Source of the DNA: Bacteroidaceae bacterium
GTDB lineage: Bacteria; Bacteroidota; Bacteroidia; Bacteroidales; Bacteroidaceae
Length of the DNA: 37,569 nucleotides
Assembly (NCBI GenBank): GCA_021443415.1
Contig: JABUTZ010000003.1
Coordinates: 1-37,569 of the forward strand
Reading direction: 5' to 3'
The notes beneath the pieces are model-generated. The model was not told the DNA's origin and searched no databases. It saw only the letters and a list, made by a program, of their open reading frames with translations. Position numbers and translations under genes: made by a program. Position 1 is the first letter of the stretch. Every line of letters starts with the position of its first letter. Positions 17,015-24,842 of the stretch are shown piece after piece.

Positions 17015-17887
17015 ATGAAAGGAATCATTCTTGCAGGTGGCAGCGCCACTCGTCTCTATCCCTTGTCAAAGGCTATCTCCAAGCAGATAATGCCCGTCTA
17101 CGACAAACCCATGATATACTATCCGCTCTCTACGTTGATGTTGGCGGGCATACGCGAAGTGCTGATTATTTCTACTCCGCGTGATTTACCCATGTTCCGT
17201 GAGTTGCTTGGAACCGGCGAAGAGCTGGGTATGTCTTTCTCTTATAAAATACAGGAAAAACCCAACGGGCTGGCACAGGCTTTCGTGCTGGGAGCAGAGT
17301 TCCTGAATGGCGGGCCGGGCTGCCTCATTCTGGGCGACAACATGTTCTACGGGCAAGGCTTCTCTGCCATGCTGAAGCGTGCCGCCTCCATTGATAAGGG
17401 GGCTTGTATCTTCGGCTATTATGTGAAAGACCCGCGTGCCTATGGCGTGGTGGAGTTCGATGACGAGGGGAAAGCCATTTCTTTAGAAGAAAAGCCGGCA
17501 CAGCCCAAAAGCAACTATGCCGTTCCGGGCCTTTATTTCTATGATTCTACCGTGACGGCCAAAGCGGCTTCCTTGAAACCTTCCGCCCGTGGAGAGTATG
17601 AGATAACCGACCTCAACCGTCTGTATTTAGACGAGGGCACGCTGAAGGTGGAGCTCTTCGGCCGTGGCTTTGCTTGGCTCGATACGGGCAACTGCGACAG
17701 CCTGCTCGAAGCAAGCAACTTTGTGGCTACCATACAGAATCGCCAAGGCTTCCGTGTGAGTTGCATCGAGGAAATCGCATGGCGCAAAGGCTGGATAGAC
17801 GTAGACCAACTGTATCGCCTCGGCGAACAGCTTGGAAAAACAGAGTATGGCAACTATCTGATGGAACTTGCCGACTCGCGGAGATAA
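17015..17887 (+). CDS. rmlA: Glucose-1-phosphate thymidylyltransferase
   Basis: This 290-residue cytosolic enzyme makes dTDP-glucose from dTTP and glucose-1-phosphate, the first step to dTDP-rhamnose and related sugars. The nucleotide-binding N-terminus reads [20 protein letters not shown], with the family's G-x-G-T-R-L pattern and catalytic lysine region. [29 protein letters not shown] (metal-binding Asp), GVVEFD and [20 protein letters not shown] follow in the usual order. The length is standard. It is the first gene of an rmlA-rmlB pair, with 64 nt to rmlB. Confidence 0.95.
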   Translation: MKGIILAGGSATRLYPLSKAISKQIMPVYDKPMIYYPLSTLMLAGIREVLIISTPRDLPMFRELLGTGEELGMSFSYKIQEKPNGLAQAFVLGAEFLNGGPGCLILGDNMFYGQGFSAMLKRAASIDKGACIFGYYVKDPRAYGVVEFDDEGKAISLEEKPAQPKSNYAVPGLYFYDSTVTAKAASLKPSARGEYEITDLNRLYLDEGTLKVELFGRGFAWLDTGNCDSLLEASNFVATIQNRQGFRVSCIEEIAWRKGWIDVDQLYRLGEQLGKTEYGNYLMELADSRR

Positions 17888-17951
17888 GAAACGGGAGGAT
17901 AGACCGAACTCTAAAGCTCATAATTTATAATTCAAAAAAACTCATAATTAC

Positions 17952-19091
17952 ATGAAGACGTATCTTGTGACCGGTGCGGCCGGTTTTATCGGAGCTAATT
18001 ATATCAAATATATACTGGCGAAACATGACGACATCAAGGTGGTGGTATTGGATGCCTTGACCTATGCCGGAAACTTGGGAACCATTGCCGACGACATTGA
18101 TGACGTGCGTTGTTTCTTCGCGAAGGGCGATATTTGCGACCGCGCATTGGTGGATGACTTGTTTGCCAAGTATAAATTCGACTATGTGGTGAACTTTGCC
18201 GCCGAGAGCCATGTGGATCGCAGCATCGAAAATCCGCAGCTTTTCCTGATGACGAATATTCTGGGCACGCAGAACTTGCTGGATGCTGCCCGCCGTGCCT
18301 GGGTGACGGGCAAGGACGAGACCGGCTATCCTACTTGGCGCAAAGGTGTGCGCTACCATCAGGTATCGACGGATGAGGTGTACGGCTCGTTGGGTGCCGA
18401 AGGGTACTTCACGGAGCAGACACCGCTATGTCCCCACAGTCCGTACAGCGCATCCAAGACGAGCGCCGATATGGTGGTGATGGCTTATCACGACACTTAC
18501 AAGATGCCGGTGACCATTACCCGCTGTTCCAACAACTACGGGCCCTATCACTTCCCGGAGAAGCTGATTCCGTTGATTATCAAGAACATCTTGGAAGGAA
18601 AGAATCTTCCCGTCTATGGTGATGGCAGCAACGTGCGCGACTGGTTGTATGTAGAAGACCATTGCAAGGCCATCGACCTTGTGGTACGCAAAGGCGTGGA
18701 TGGCGAAGTCTACAATGTGGGCGGCCATAACGAAAAGACCAACTTGGAGATTGTGAAACTGACCGTCTCTACCATTCGCCGCTTGATGGAAGAAGAGCCC
18801 AAGTATCGCGAAGTTTTGAAGAAGAAAGACAAAGATGCCGATGGGCGGATTGATATCAGTTGGATTAATGAAAACCTGATAACGTTTGTCAAAGACCGTT
18901 TGGGGCATGACCAGCGTTATGCCATCGACCCGACGAAGATTAGCAACGCTCTTGGCTGGTATCCCGAAACGAAGTTCGAAGCAGGCATTGTGAAGACCAT
19001 CAAGTGGTATCTGAACCATCAGGACTGGGTGGAGGAAGTGACCAGTGGCGACTATCAGAAGTATTACGAACGGATGTACGGAAAGAGGTAG
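17952..19091 (+). CDS. rmlB: dTDP-glucose 4,6-dehydratase
   Basis: This 379-residue extended short-chain dehydrogenase converts dTDP-glucose to dTDP-4-keto-6-deoxyglucose using bound NAD. The Rossmann motif TGAAGFIGANY starts at residue 7. The catalytic region has STDEVYGSLG and the YxxxK pair in SPYSASKTSAD. The C-terminal substrate part includes RCSNNYGPYHFPEKLIPL and YGDGSNVRDWLYVEDHCKAI. It is slightly longer than E. coli RmlB (361), as is common in Bacteroidales. No rmlC or rmlD follows, so the final sugar is not defined by this locus. A terminator hairpin lies 34 nt downstream. Confidence 0.95.
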   Translation: MKTYLVTGAAGFIGANYIKYILAKHDDIKVVVLDALTYAGNLGTIADDIDDVRCFFAKGDICDRALVDDLFAKYKFDYVVNFAAESHVDRSIENPQLFLMTNILGTQNLLDAARRAWVTGKDETGYPTWRKGVRYHQVSTDEVYGSLGAEGYFTEQTPLCPHSPYSASKTSADMVVMAYHDTYKMPVTITRCSNNYGPYHFPEKLIPLIIKNILEGKNLPVYGDGSNVRDWLYVEDHCKAIDLVVRKGVDGEVYNVGGHNEKTNLEIVKLTVSTIRRLMEEEPKYREVLKKKDKDADGRIDISWINENLITFVKDRLGHDQRYAIDPTKISNALGWYPETKFEAGIVKTIKWYLNHQDWVEEVTSGDYQKYYERMYGKR

Positions 19092-19124
19092 TATTCTTTC
19101 TTGGTCGGATTGAAAAAAAGAAGT

Positions 19125-19161
19125 GTGCCGATGTCTCTACGGAGACGCCGGCACTTTCTTT
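19125..19161 (+). terminator. Intrinsic terminator of rmlA-rmlB
   Basis: A 13-bp stem with one mismatch and one G-T pair (19125-19137 with 19142-19154, loop TACG) is followed by TTTCTTT. It lies 34 nt after the rmlB stop. Confidence 0.7.
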
Positions 19162-19179
19162 GTGGAGACACTGTCTCTT

Positions 19180-19363
19180 TCACTATGGTGACGTTGCTTC
19201 CCTCACTATGATGACGTTGCCTCCCTCACTATGATGACGTTGCCTCCCTCGCTATGGTGACGCTGCCTCCCTCACTGCGGTGACGTCGTTTCCCTCACTG
19301 CGGTGGCGTTGCTTGTCTCACTGCGATGACGTTGCCGGCCTCACTGCGGTGATATTGCCGGCC
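19180..19363. repeat. Tandem array, eight 23-bp units
   Basis: Units start at 19180, 19203, 19226, 19249, 19272, 19295, 19318 and 19341, all 23 bp apart, with a partial ninth. Each begins with the core TCACTRYGRTGACGTT or a close variant. TCAC-TATG-GTGA and TCAC-TGCG-GTGA are 4-bp inverted repeats with a 4-nt centre. The array fills the gap between the convergent rmlB and menA genes, beyond the rmlB terminator. Units 2 and 3 are identical, whereas the outer ones have drifted. Confidence 0.9.
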
Positions 19364-19390
19364 TCGTCATAAGCTCTGTTTTGCCAAGCC

Positions 19391-20338
19391 CTACATCAGA
19401 ATGGCTGCACTGAGCAGCAGTCCCATAAGCAGCATATTGCGTGAGGTTTCGCCTAATATGCTGTTTAGTTGTTTACCGCTTTGTATTTGGCACATCCGTT
19501 GCCACGTGCGTACATGGAAGAAGAGATAGAGCAACGGCATAAGCAGTGCCGCAGGGTTGACGGGCAGGGCAGGGCTGCCTGTGACGGGGTTTATGAGGTC
19601 GTTGTCTATGCCGAACCGGAAAGAGAGCAGAGTGGCGGCAATGCCTAACCCCAAGTAGGCATAGCGTCCGAAAGGTTCGCCCAGACGTACTATCAGTGTA
19701 CGTTTGCCGCTAAGGACATCTTGTTCGCGGTCGCGATAATTATTTACTACCAACAAAGTGTCTATCACCAATCCGCAAACGAGCGAGGCCACAATCACAT
19801 CCATGGTTATTTTGTAAGCCTGTACATAATAAGTTCCTCCCACGGGAATAAAACCGAAGAAAACCAAAACCAGCAAGTCTCCCCATCCGTGATAGGAAAG
19901 TATCGTGGTGTAAAGAAAGGCAAACAGGACACAAAGCGTTCCCAATCCTATCAGCTCCCATCCATCGTATGGCAGTTGCCCCCGGCAGGTGTACAACAAT
20001 CCGCCGCCGGCAAGGCACGAGAGGAGAACGGCAAGCCCGATGCCTTTCTTCATGGCTTCGGGTGTAATCCAGCCTTGTGAGCAGGCACGTTCCGGACCGA
20101 GACGGTCTTCACGGTCTGTTCCTTTCAGATAGTCGTAGAGGTCGTTGATGAAATTGGCGGCCACCTGCATGCCACAGGCAAAGAGCAGGCACAGCAGGGC
20201 GGGCAGGGGAGTGAATACTTCGTCGGCAAGAGCCAGCGAAGTACCTGTCAGTACGGGGATGAAGGCACCCGTCAATGTTTTGGGGCGGGCGGCGAGCATC
20301 CAAGCATGGATTGAGTTGGTTCTTACGGTTTCTATCAT
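19391..20338 (-). CDS. menA: 1,4-dihydroxy-2-naphthoate polyprenyltransferase
   Basis: This 315-residue integral-membrane UbiA-family enzyme attaches the polyprenyl tail to DHNA in menaquinone synthesis. It starts with RPKTLTGAFIPVLTGT as in MenA. The first Asp-rich motif is NFINDLYDYLKGTDREDR (about residues 63-80), and the second is NYRDREQDVLSGKRTL (about 198-213), together binding Mg-diphosphate. About eight or nine transmembrane helices are visible. Its ATG overlaps the stop of the upstream 996-residue gene (ATGA, 20335-20338), so the two are translationally coupled. The MenA label rests on overall resemblance; other UbiA members are possible but less likely. Confidence 0.92.
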   Translation of the reverse strand: MIETVRTNSIHAWMLAARPKTLTGAFIPVLTGTSLALADEVFTPLPALLCLLFACGMQVAANFINDLYDYLKGTDREDRLGPERACSQGWITPEAMKKGIGLAVLLSCLAGGGLLYTCRGQLPYDGWELIGLGTLCVLFAFLYTTILSYHGWGDLLVLVFFGFIPVGGTYYVQAYKITMDVIVASLVCGLVIDTLLVVNNYRDREQDVLSGKRTLIVRLGEPFGRYAYLGLGIAATLLSFRFGIDNDLINPVTGSPALPVNPAALLMPLLYLFFHVRTWQRMCQIQSGKQLNSILGETSRNMLLMGLLLSAAILM

Positions 20339-23325
20339 TGTTTTTCTATTATGGGGAAAAGCGGTTGTTCCGGCATCAGCACTACTCCTTGTTTTTTCTT
20401 TCCGTCCATCTTTACGATGAGTGGATGCTCAAAACGCACGTGGCGCAGATACTTGGTTTCATATACGGCAGGCTGTGCGTTGAGGAAGTCCTGATTGTAC
20501 ACTCCGTCGTTCATGAAGGCATTGATGGTGAAGTAGCCTACGCCGAAGGAAGTCAGGTTCTGGAAGAAGTGGGTTCCTTGGCTCGGGTCTATGCGGTAAT
20601 TGGTCAGTCCTGCCTCCACTATGATGCGGGCTGCGCTGATGTGCGGCCACTTCACCGGAATGCCCAGCCAAGTGTCGCTGCTTCCCCATCGTCCGGGTCC
20701 CACAAGGACATAATTCTTGCCTTCGTCCAGAAACTTCTGGTTCAGCTTTTCTATCTCCCATGCAATCTCCTGATTATGCGAGGCGCTGTAATCATCCGTC
20801 TTTACGTAGACCACATCCTGCATCTCGTTCATGATGCCATGTCCCAGCGAATTGTTGGAGCGAAGCAATATCCGGTCGTCGGAGATGAGCGAGAGGTCTT
20901 CGTCCAGCATCTCCTTGCTGTCTACAATGGGTCGGATTTGCAGCAGGTAGAAAGTTCCGGATTTATCTTTCTCGCGGTTCAATGTAGTGGCGAACTCTAT
21001 TTCTACGGGGCGGCGCATTTCCTGCTGCCCGTATTTCAAGACCAATTGCAGGATGCGTGCCAACGGAAATACATCGTGCTGGAGGATATTGGCAAAGGTG
21101 ATGACTTTGCGTCCGCCGGGATAGAGACCATCACGGATAATCTGGTCGTATGGGTCGTAGGTAGAAGCGATATACTTCAGTGCCCCGTCCTTTTCCGCTT
21201 CCTTTACGTGCAGTTTCAGCAGGTTGAAGCCGTCGTCTATGGAGAAGTCATGGCCGGCATTGCGCAGGTCGAGGGCATAAAAGCGGGTCTGTGTCTCTTT
21301 CAGGGCAATCTCCATCTCGCTGGTTTGCAGCACCTGGGTGGGGTGGTAGGGAGAGAAACGCAGTGTCATGCCTCCGTCCACGATGTACTTGCCCAAGCCG
21401 AGAGCCAGATTTACAGTACCTTCTTCGGCCTTTTCATCTCCGATGGGATAGTAATTGAGCGAGCGTGCCACACCGGACATGGACGGATAGTAACGGTCAC
21501 CGTAATAGTTGCCCGCCACTTCTTGCAGGATGACTGCCATTTTCTCTTGGTCGATGACGTTGCTCGTTGCTTGCATGTATGCTTTTGAGTCGTGGAAATA
21601 GACAGAAGCATACACGCCTTTGATGGCGTCGCCCAGCATGCGCAACATTTCATACTTATCGTCCAGATAGGGAATCATGTAGGTGTTGTAGATACCGGCA
21701 AACGGTTGGTAGTGGGAGTCCTCCAGCAGTGACGACGAGCGGATGGCTATGGGCGACTTCACCACGTCGAAGAACGTGAAGAAGTCTTCCACCAACCGGT
21801 CGGGCAGTTTGGCTTTCAGGAAGTAGCGCAAGATGGTGTCGTCGTCCGCATCCGACAGAGCCACCTGATATAAATTGTTGGTATCCATGAACTCGTCGAA
21901 CACATCCGTGCAGAGCACAACGGTCTTCGGGATGGCCACATTGGCATTCTCAAACTCTTCGAATTCGGGATGATGCTTCACCATATTGTCTATGAATGCC
22001 AGACCGCGCCCTTTGCCTCCCAGCGACCCGTCGCCTATGCGGGCAAAATTGGAGTAGCGGTCGAAGCGGTCGCGCTTGAAGACGGCCACCACTCCCTGAT
22101 TCTTCATCTTGCGATATTTCACGATGGCCTCGAAGATGATTTTGCGGTGTGCATCCACATCCTGCAAACTGTTCCATGTGATGGGTTTCAGAAACTCGGC
22201 CACAGGAAACATGGCACGCGAATAGAGCCATCGGCTGACATGGTTGCGGCTGATATGATAAAGGAACGATTCTGCCGGTACGGCAAAAAGAATGTTCTGC
22301 AATTCCTTGAGGTTCTTTACGCGGGCAATCTCTTCCAGCGTATCGGGATTGCGGAAGATGAAATCGCCGAAACCGAAGTTGTCCGATACGATGCGGCGCA
22401 AGTCCACATCCATCTTTTTGGAATTCTTGTCGATGAAAGAGGCGTCGTACTTGGCTGCATAGGCGGCATTGTCCGATTCGGAAGACTGTATGATAAGCGG
22501 GACAAACGGATCTTCCTTGCGTATGGCGGCACAGAGCTTTATTCCCGCCAGTTCATCCTTCTCGCCACGCTCCGTACGTGGGAAGCGCACGTCGGTGATG
22601 ACGCCTAATATATTGTTTCTGTATTTCTCGTAAATGCCTGTGGCTTCTTCGTAGGTACGCGCAAGCACTATTTTGGGGCGTCCCCTCATGCGTAATGTGC
22701 GTTGATGGGCATTCAGTGCTTCCGTAGAGAACTCTTGGCTCTGTTTCAGAATAAACTTATACAGGTTAGGGAGGATGGAGGAGTAGAAGCGGATGCCGTC
22801 TTCCACCAGCAGGATAAGCTGCACGCCCACTTCATTGACGTCATGCTCCAGATTCATCTTGTCCTCTATCAGCTTGATGATGCTCAGCAGCAGATAGGTG
22901 TCGCCCAGCCAGCAGAACACGTAGTCGAACAGTGTCAGGTCCTCATGCTCCATCCGCTCCGCGATTCCGTGGCTGAAAGGCGTCAGCACCACAATCGGCA
23001 CGTCGGGCGTCGCGCGCTTCACATCACGCGCTATGTCGAAAGCGTCGCTCGAGTCGCTCGCCGGCATCGCGATCACAAGGTTGAACTTGAAACGCCTCAG
23101 GTGGTCATGAGCCTCCTCCAGTGTCGACACGACATGAAACCGCGGAGGATACGTCAGGCCCAGCTGGGTGTATTCGTTGAACATCTTCTCGTCTATACGC
23201 CCGTCATCCTCCAGCATGAAGGCGTCGTAGGGGTTGGCGATAAGGAGTATGTTGAAGATGCGGTGCGTCATGAGTTCCACGAACGAGACGTCGCGCAGAT
23301 AGAGACGGTCGATGGCATTGTTCAT
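20335..23325 (-). CDS. Receiver-like plus PEP/pyruvate-binding domain protein
   Basis: This 996-residue cytosolic protein of a type common in Bacteroidales has an undefined role. Residues about 22-155 form a receiver-like fold in which the phospho-acceptor site is replaced (LVIAMPAS). Residues about 168-305 form a second receiver with its key residues present: acidic pocket VEDG, D245 in VITDVRFP, S281 and K300. A PPDK/PEP-synthase-type ATP-grasp nucleotide-binding region follows, with GDGSLGGKGRGLAFID (about 432-450), IAIRSSSLLEDS (about 520-535) and FAGIYNTY. It ends with GPGRWGSSDTWLGIPVKW (about 875). The phosphohistidine and PEP/pyruvate barrel domains of true PpsA are absent. It is translationally coupled to menA. 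Its first ~190 codons have a different base composition from the rest (see findings). Confidence 0.85.
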   Translation of the reverse strand: MNNAIDRLYLRDVSFVELMTHRIFNILLIANPYDAFMLEDDGRIDEKMFNEYTQLGLTYPPRFHVVSTLEEAHDHLRRFKFNLVIAMPASDSSDAFDIARDVKRATPDVPIVVLTPFSHGIAERMEHEDLTLFDYVFCWLGDTYLLLSIIKLIEDKMNLEHDVNEVGVQLILLVEDGIRFYSSILPNLYKFILKQSQEFSTEALNAHQRTLRMRGRPKIVLARTYEEATGIYEKYRNNILGVITDVRFPRTERGEKDELAGIKLCAAIRKEDPFVPLIIQSSESDNAAYAAKYDASFIDKNSKKMDVDLRRIVSDNFGFGDFIFRNPDTLEEIARVKNLKELQNILFAVPAESFLYHISRNHVSRWLYSRAMFPVAEFLKPITWNSLQDVDAHRKIIFEAIVKYRKMKNQGVVAVFKRDRFDRYSNFARIGDGSLGGKGRGLAFIDNMVKHHPEFEEFENANVAIPKTVVLCTDVFDEFMDTNNLYQVALSDADDDTILRYFLKAKLPDRLVEDFFTFFDVVKSPIAIRSSSLLEDSHYQPFAGIYNTYMIPYLDDKYEMLRMLGDAIKGVYASVYFHDSKAYMQATSNVIDQEKMAVILQEVAGNYYGDRYYPSMSGVARSLNYYPIGDEKAEEGTVNLALGLGKYIVDGGMTLRFSPYHPTQVLQTSEMEIALKETQTRFYALDLRNAGHDFSIDDGFNLLKLHVKEAEKDGALKYIASTYDPYDQIIRDGLYPGGRKVITFANILQHDVFPLARILQLVLKYGQQEMRRPVEIEFATTLNREKDKSGTFYLLQIRPIVDSKEMLDEDLSLISDDRILLRSNNSLGHGIMNEMQDVVYVKTDDYSASHNQEIAWEIEKLNQKFLDEGKNYVLVGPGRWGSSDTWLGIPVKWPHISAARIIVEAGLTNYRIDPSQGTHFFQNLTSFGVGYFTINAFMNDGVYNQDFLNAQPAVYETKYLRHVRFEHPLIVKMDGKKKQGVVLMPEQPLFPIIEKQ

Positions 23326-23359
23326 TGTTCGAATGGGATTTTGCGTGTGTTTGACACGG

Positions 23360-23391
23360 CAAAGTTACGTCTTTTTGCCTTTTCGTGCAAA
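23360..23391 (-). promoter_or_regulatory. Promoter of receiver/PEP-binding gene and menA
   Basis: On the minus strand TTTG (23388-23391), a 20-nt spacer and TAACTTTG (23360-23367) make a full -33/-7 match. The leader to the ATG at 23325 is about 30 nt. Confidence 0.7.
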
Positions 23392-23464
23392 AAAACGCAA
23401 AACAAAAGCTTGAGGCGGCACTTTCACGCGTCATCCGGGGCGAGGGGCAAAAAACGTAGGGGCG

Positions 23465-23472
23465 TAACTTTG
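23465..23472 (+). promoter_or_regulatory. -7 promoter element of HU-like pair
   Basis: TAACTTTG followed by CACC matches TAnnTTTG, 75 nt upstream of the first HU-like gene. It faces away from the minus-strand promoter at 23360-23391. Confidence 0.55.
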
Positions 23473-23547
23473 CACCGTCAAACAGAAAGACCGGTCCTGA
23501 CTGACACAAAGAAAAACATTTTTACTAACCCTAAAACACAAACAATC

Positions 23548-23943
23548 ATGCTTTACGTCAGAGTATCAAAACGCTACAACAAAATCAAGCACATCTACAT
23601 GTACGGAGCATCGCTCATCAGCGAGAGACAGGTGACAATGGACGAACTCGTGGAGCGAATCAACGCACGATGCACCGTCACCAAAAGTGACATCATGGCG
23701 GTGCTCGCCGCATTCCAGGAGCAGGCCATCTACGCCCTCCGAAACGCACAGGGAGTGTCGCTCGGCGAACTCGGCACACTCTACATCCGTGCAAATACAC
23801 GCACAATGGAAACCGCGGCGGACTTCACCATCAACGATGTCCTGGGGCTCCTCGTAGGCTTCCGCCCGAGACAGTCGTTCACAAGGAAACTACAGAAAGG
23901 ACAGGAGGGCATCTCGTTCAAGTGCGCCAAAATCCAAGACTGA
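23548..23943 (+). CDS. HU/IHF-like DNA-binding protein (first of pair)
   Basis: The protein has 131 residues from the ATG at 23548. A basic N-terminal stretch (MLYVRVSKRYNKIKHIYMYG) precedes an HU-type helical and beta-arm region: TMDELVERINARCTVTKSDI, then AVLAAFQEQAIYALRNAQGV and SLGELGTLYI, the last being the turn before the arm in HU relatives. It resembles the Bacteroidota HU-HIG proteins, which are longer than E. coli HU (90). A longer in-frame reading from 22702 crosses the opposite gene and is rejected. It probably bends or packages DNA. It forms a two-gene unit with the next gene, 40 nt apart, ended by a strong terminator. Confidence 0.8.
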   Translation: MLYVRVSKRYNKIKHIYMYGASLISERQVTMDELVERINARCTVTKSDIMAVLAAFQEQAIYALRNAQGVSLGELGTLYIRANTRTMETAADFTINDVLGLLVGFRPRQSFTRKLQKGQEGISFKCAKIQD

Positions 23944-23983
23944 AACCAGGTCAAACCGTTAAACCATCAAAAACCTTACAACT

Positions 23984-24376
23984 ATGATTAAAATCAAGAA
24001 GATCCAGAACAACAACCCTAAGACACCACAGTTCAATGGATGGAGTGGCAGAGTGATCAACAGCGACAGCCTCAGCCTCGACACCGTAGCAGGCCTCTGC
24101 AGTCTCAACAACACCGTCACAAGGGCAGACACCATCGCAGTGCTCGACGCACTCTTCGTGGAGTGCATACACGCACTCAAAAACGGCAACTCCGTGTCTC
24201 TCGGAGACCTCGGCTCACTACACCTCACGGTCTCGGGACCGCTCGCCGCAACGCTTGAGTCGTGGAACGTGAAGGACAACATCGAGAAAATCAATGTGCG
24301 ATACACACCGAGCCCCGCACTCAAACGGGCCGTGAGCCTCACGGCCGAGGGAGTGAATGTGAGGGTGGTGGACTGA
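23984..24376 (+). CDS. HU/IHF-like DNA-binding protein (second of pair)
   Basis: This 130-residue protein is a divergent paralogue of the preceding one: same length, same central pattern (VTRADTIAVLDALFVECIHA followed by GNSVSLGDLGSLHL) and a similar C-terminal half ending in a short basic-acidic tail. The N-terminus MIKIKKIQNNN is again basic and is followed by a Trp-containing insert (QFNGWSG) missing from the first copy. Sequence identity between the two is clearly low outside the core, so they may heterodimerise or have separate targets. Family membership is by pattern only. Location in the cell is expected to be nucleoid-associated. Confidence 0.78.
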   Translation: MIKIKKIQNNNPKTPQFNGWSGRVINSDSLSLDTVAGLCSLNNTVTRADTIAVLDALFVECIHALKNGNSVSLGDLGSLHLTVSGPLAATLESWNVKDNIEKINVRYTPSPALKRAVSLTAEGVNVRVVD

Positions 24377-24414
24377 AACACACACACCGACCTTATCGCA
24401 AAAAACTGTGTACC

Positions 24415-24445
24415 GGGCGGCCCTTTCGGGGGTCGCCCTTTTTTT
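24415..24445 (+). terminator. Intrinsic terminator of HU-like pair
   Basis: A GC-rich hairpin (GGGCGGCCC, loop TTTC, GGGGGTCGCCC, one bulged position) is followed by seven T residues at 24439-24445. It lies 38 nt after the second HU-like stop. Confidence 0.85.
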
Positions 24446-24519
24446 CTGGGGGCAAAAACAGCCCAAAAATCCGACATCTAAACATCTGACTCTCACACAC
24501 ATCACCTCCATCCCTCCGA

Positions 24520-24538
24520 GAAAACACCGGCTGTTTTC
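24520..24538. other. Short inverted repeat in intergenic region
   Basis: GAAAACA-CCGGC-TGTTTTC has a 7-bp perfect stem and 5-nt loop. It lies between the HU-pair terminator and the promoter of the GNAT module. No T-tract follows. Its role is unknown. Confidence 0.4.
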
Positions 24539-24626
24539 CACCCATCCGGCAGACAGGCGGCCGAATTTTCAAGACTCAACCCGAAAAATGCCCACCCGGA
24601 ATGCCTCCCAATCATGGATTTTGTTG

Positions 24627-24634
24627 TAACTTTG
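24627..24634 (+). promoter_or_regulatory. -7 promoter element of small ORF-GNAT module
   Basis: TAACTTTG followed by CACACG lies 31 nt upstream of the 58-residue ORF. It is the same -7 variant as the other right-part promoters. Confidence 0.55.
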
Positions 24635-24665
24635 CACACGGAAAACAACACCACAACATCTTACC

Positions 24666-24842
24666 ATGGCACTCGAAATAAGACCTATCCCCATACTCGA
24701 GGGAGATGCCGCAGAACGATTCATAAAGCAAGCAGAGGAAAACGCAAGAAACCCCAAAAAGTCACAACTGCACTTACTCACTGCAGAACAATTCGAAAGC
24801 ATCAAACTAAAACGGAAAATTCACAACTTACATGAGTCATAA
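24666..24842 (+). CDS. Small 58-residue protein, possible antitoxin partner of GNAT
   Basis: This ORF is too short for ordinary ORF cut-offs. It begins MALEIRPIPILEGDAAERFI and ends in a charged, helix-prone tail (FESIKLKRKIHNLHES). It is placed right behind a -7 element and overlaps the GNAT gene by 11 nt, so the two are translationally coupled. The order (small protein first, GNAT second) matches GNAT-type toxin-antitoxin loci such as TacAT/AtaRT, but the sequence does not look like their DUF1778 ribbon-helix-helix antitoxins. It resembles small proteins preceding GNAT genes in other Bacteroidales, from memory. Base and codon composition match its neighbours. The antitoxin role is inference. 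Confidence 0.7.
   Translation: MALEIRPIPILEGDAAERFIKQAEENARNPKKSQLHLLTAEQFESIKLKRKIHNLHES

Noticed and set aside
20275-21588. Long plus-strand ORF of 437 codons
   Set aside because: It is antisense to the receiver/PEP-binding gene and menA, starts inside menA and has no recognisable domain; the minus-strand genes have full motif sets.
22702-23547. N-terminal extension of the first HU-like gene
   Set aside because: The in-frame reading is antisense to the receiver/PEP-binding gene and crosses two opposing promoters; the HU-like protein starts naturally at 23548.
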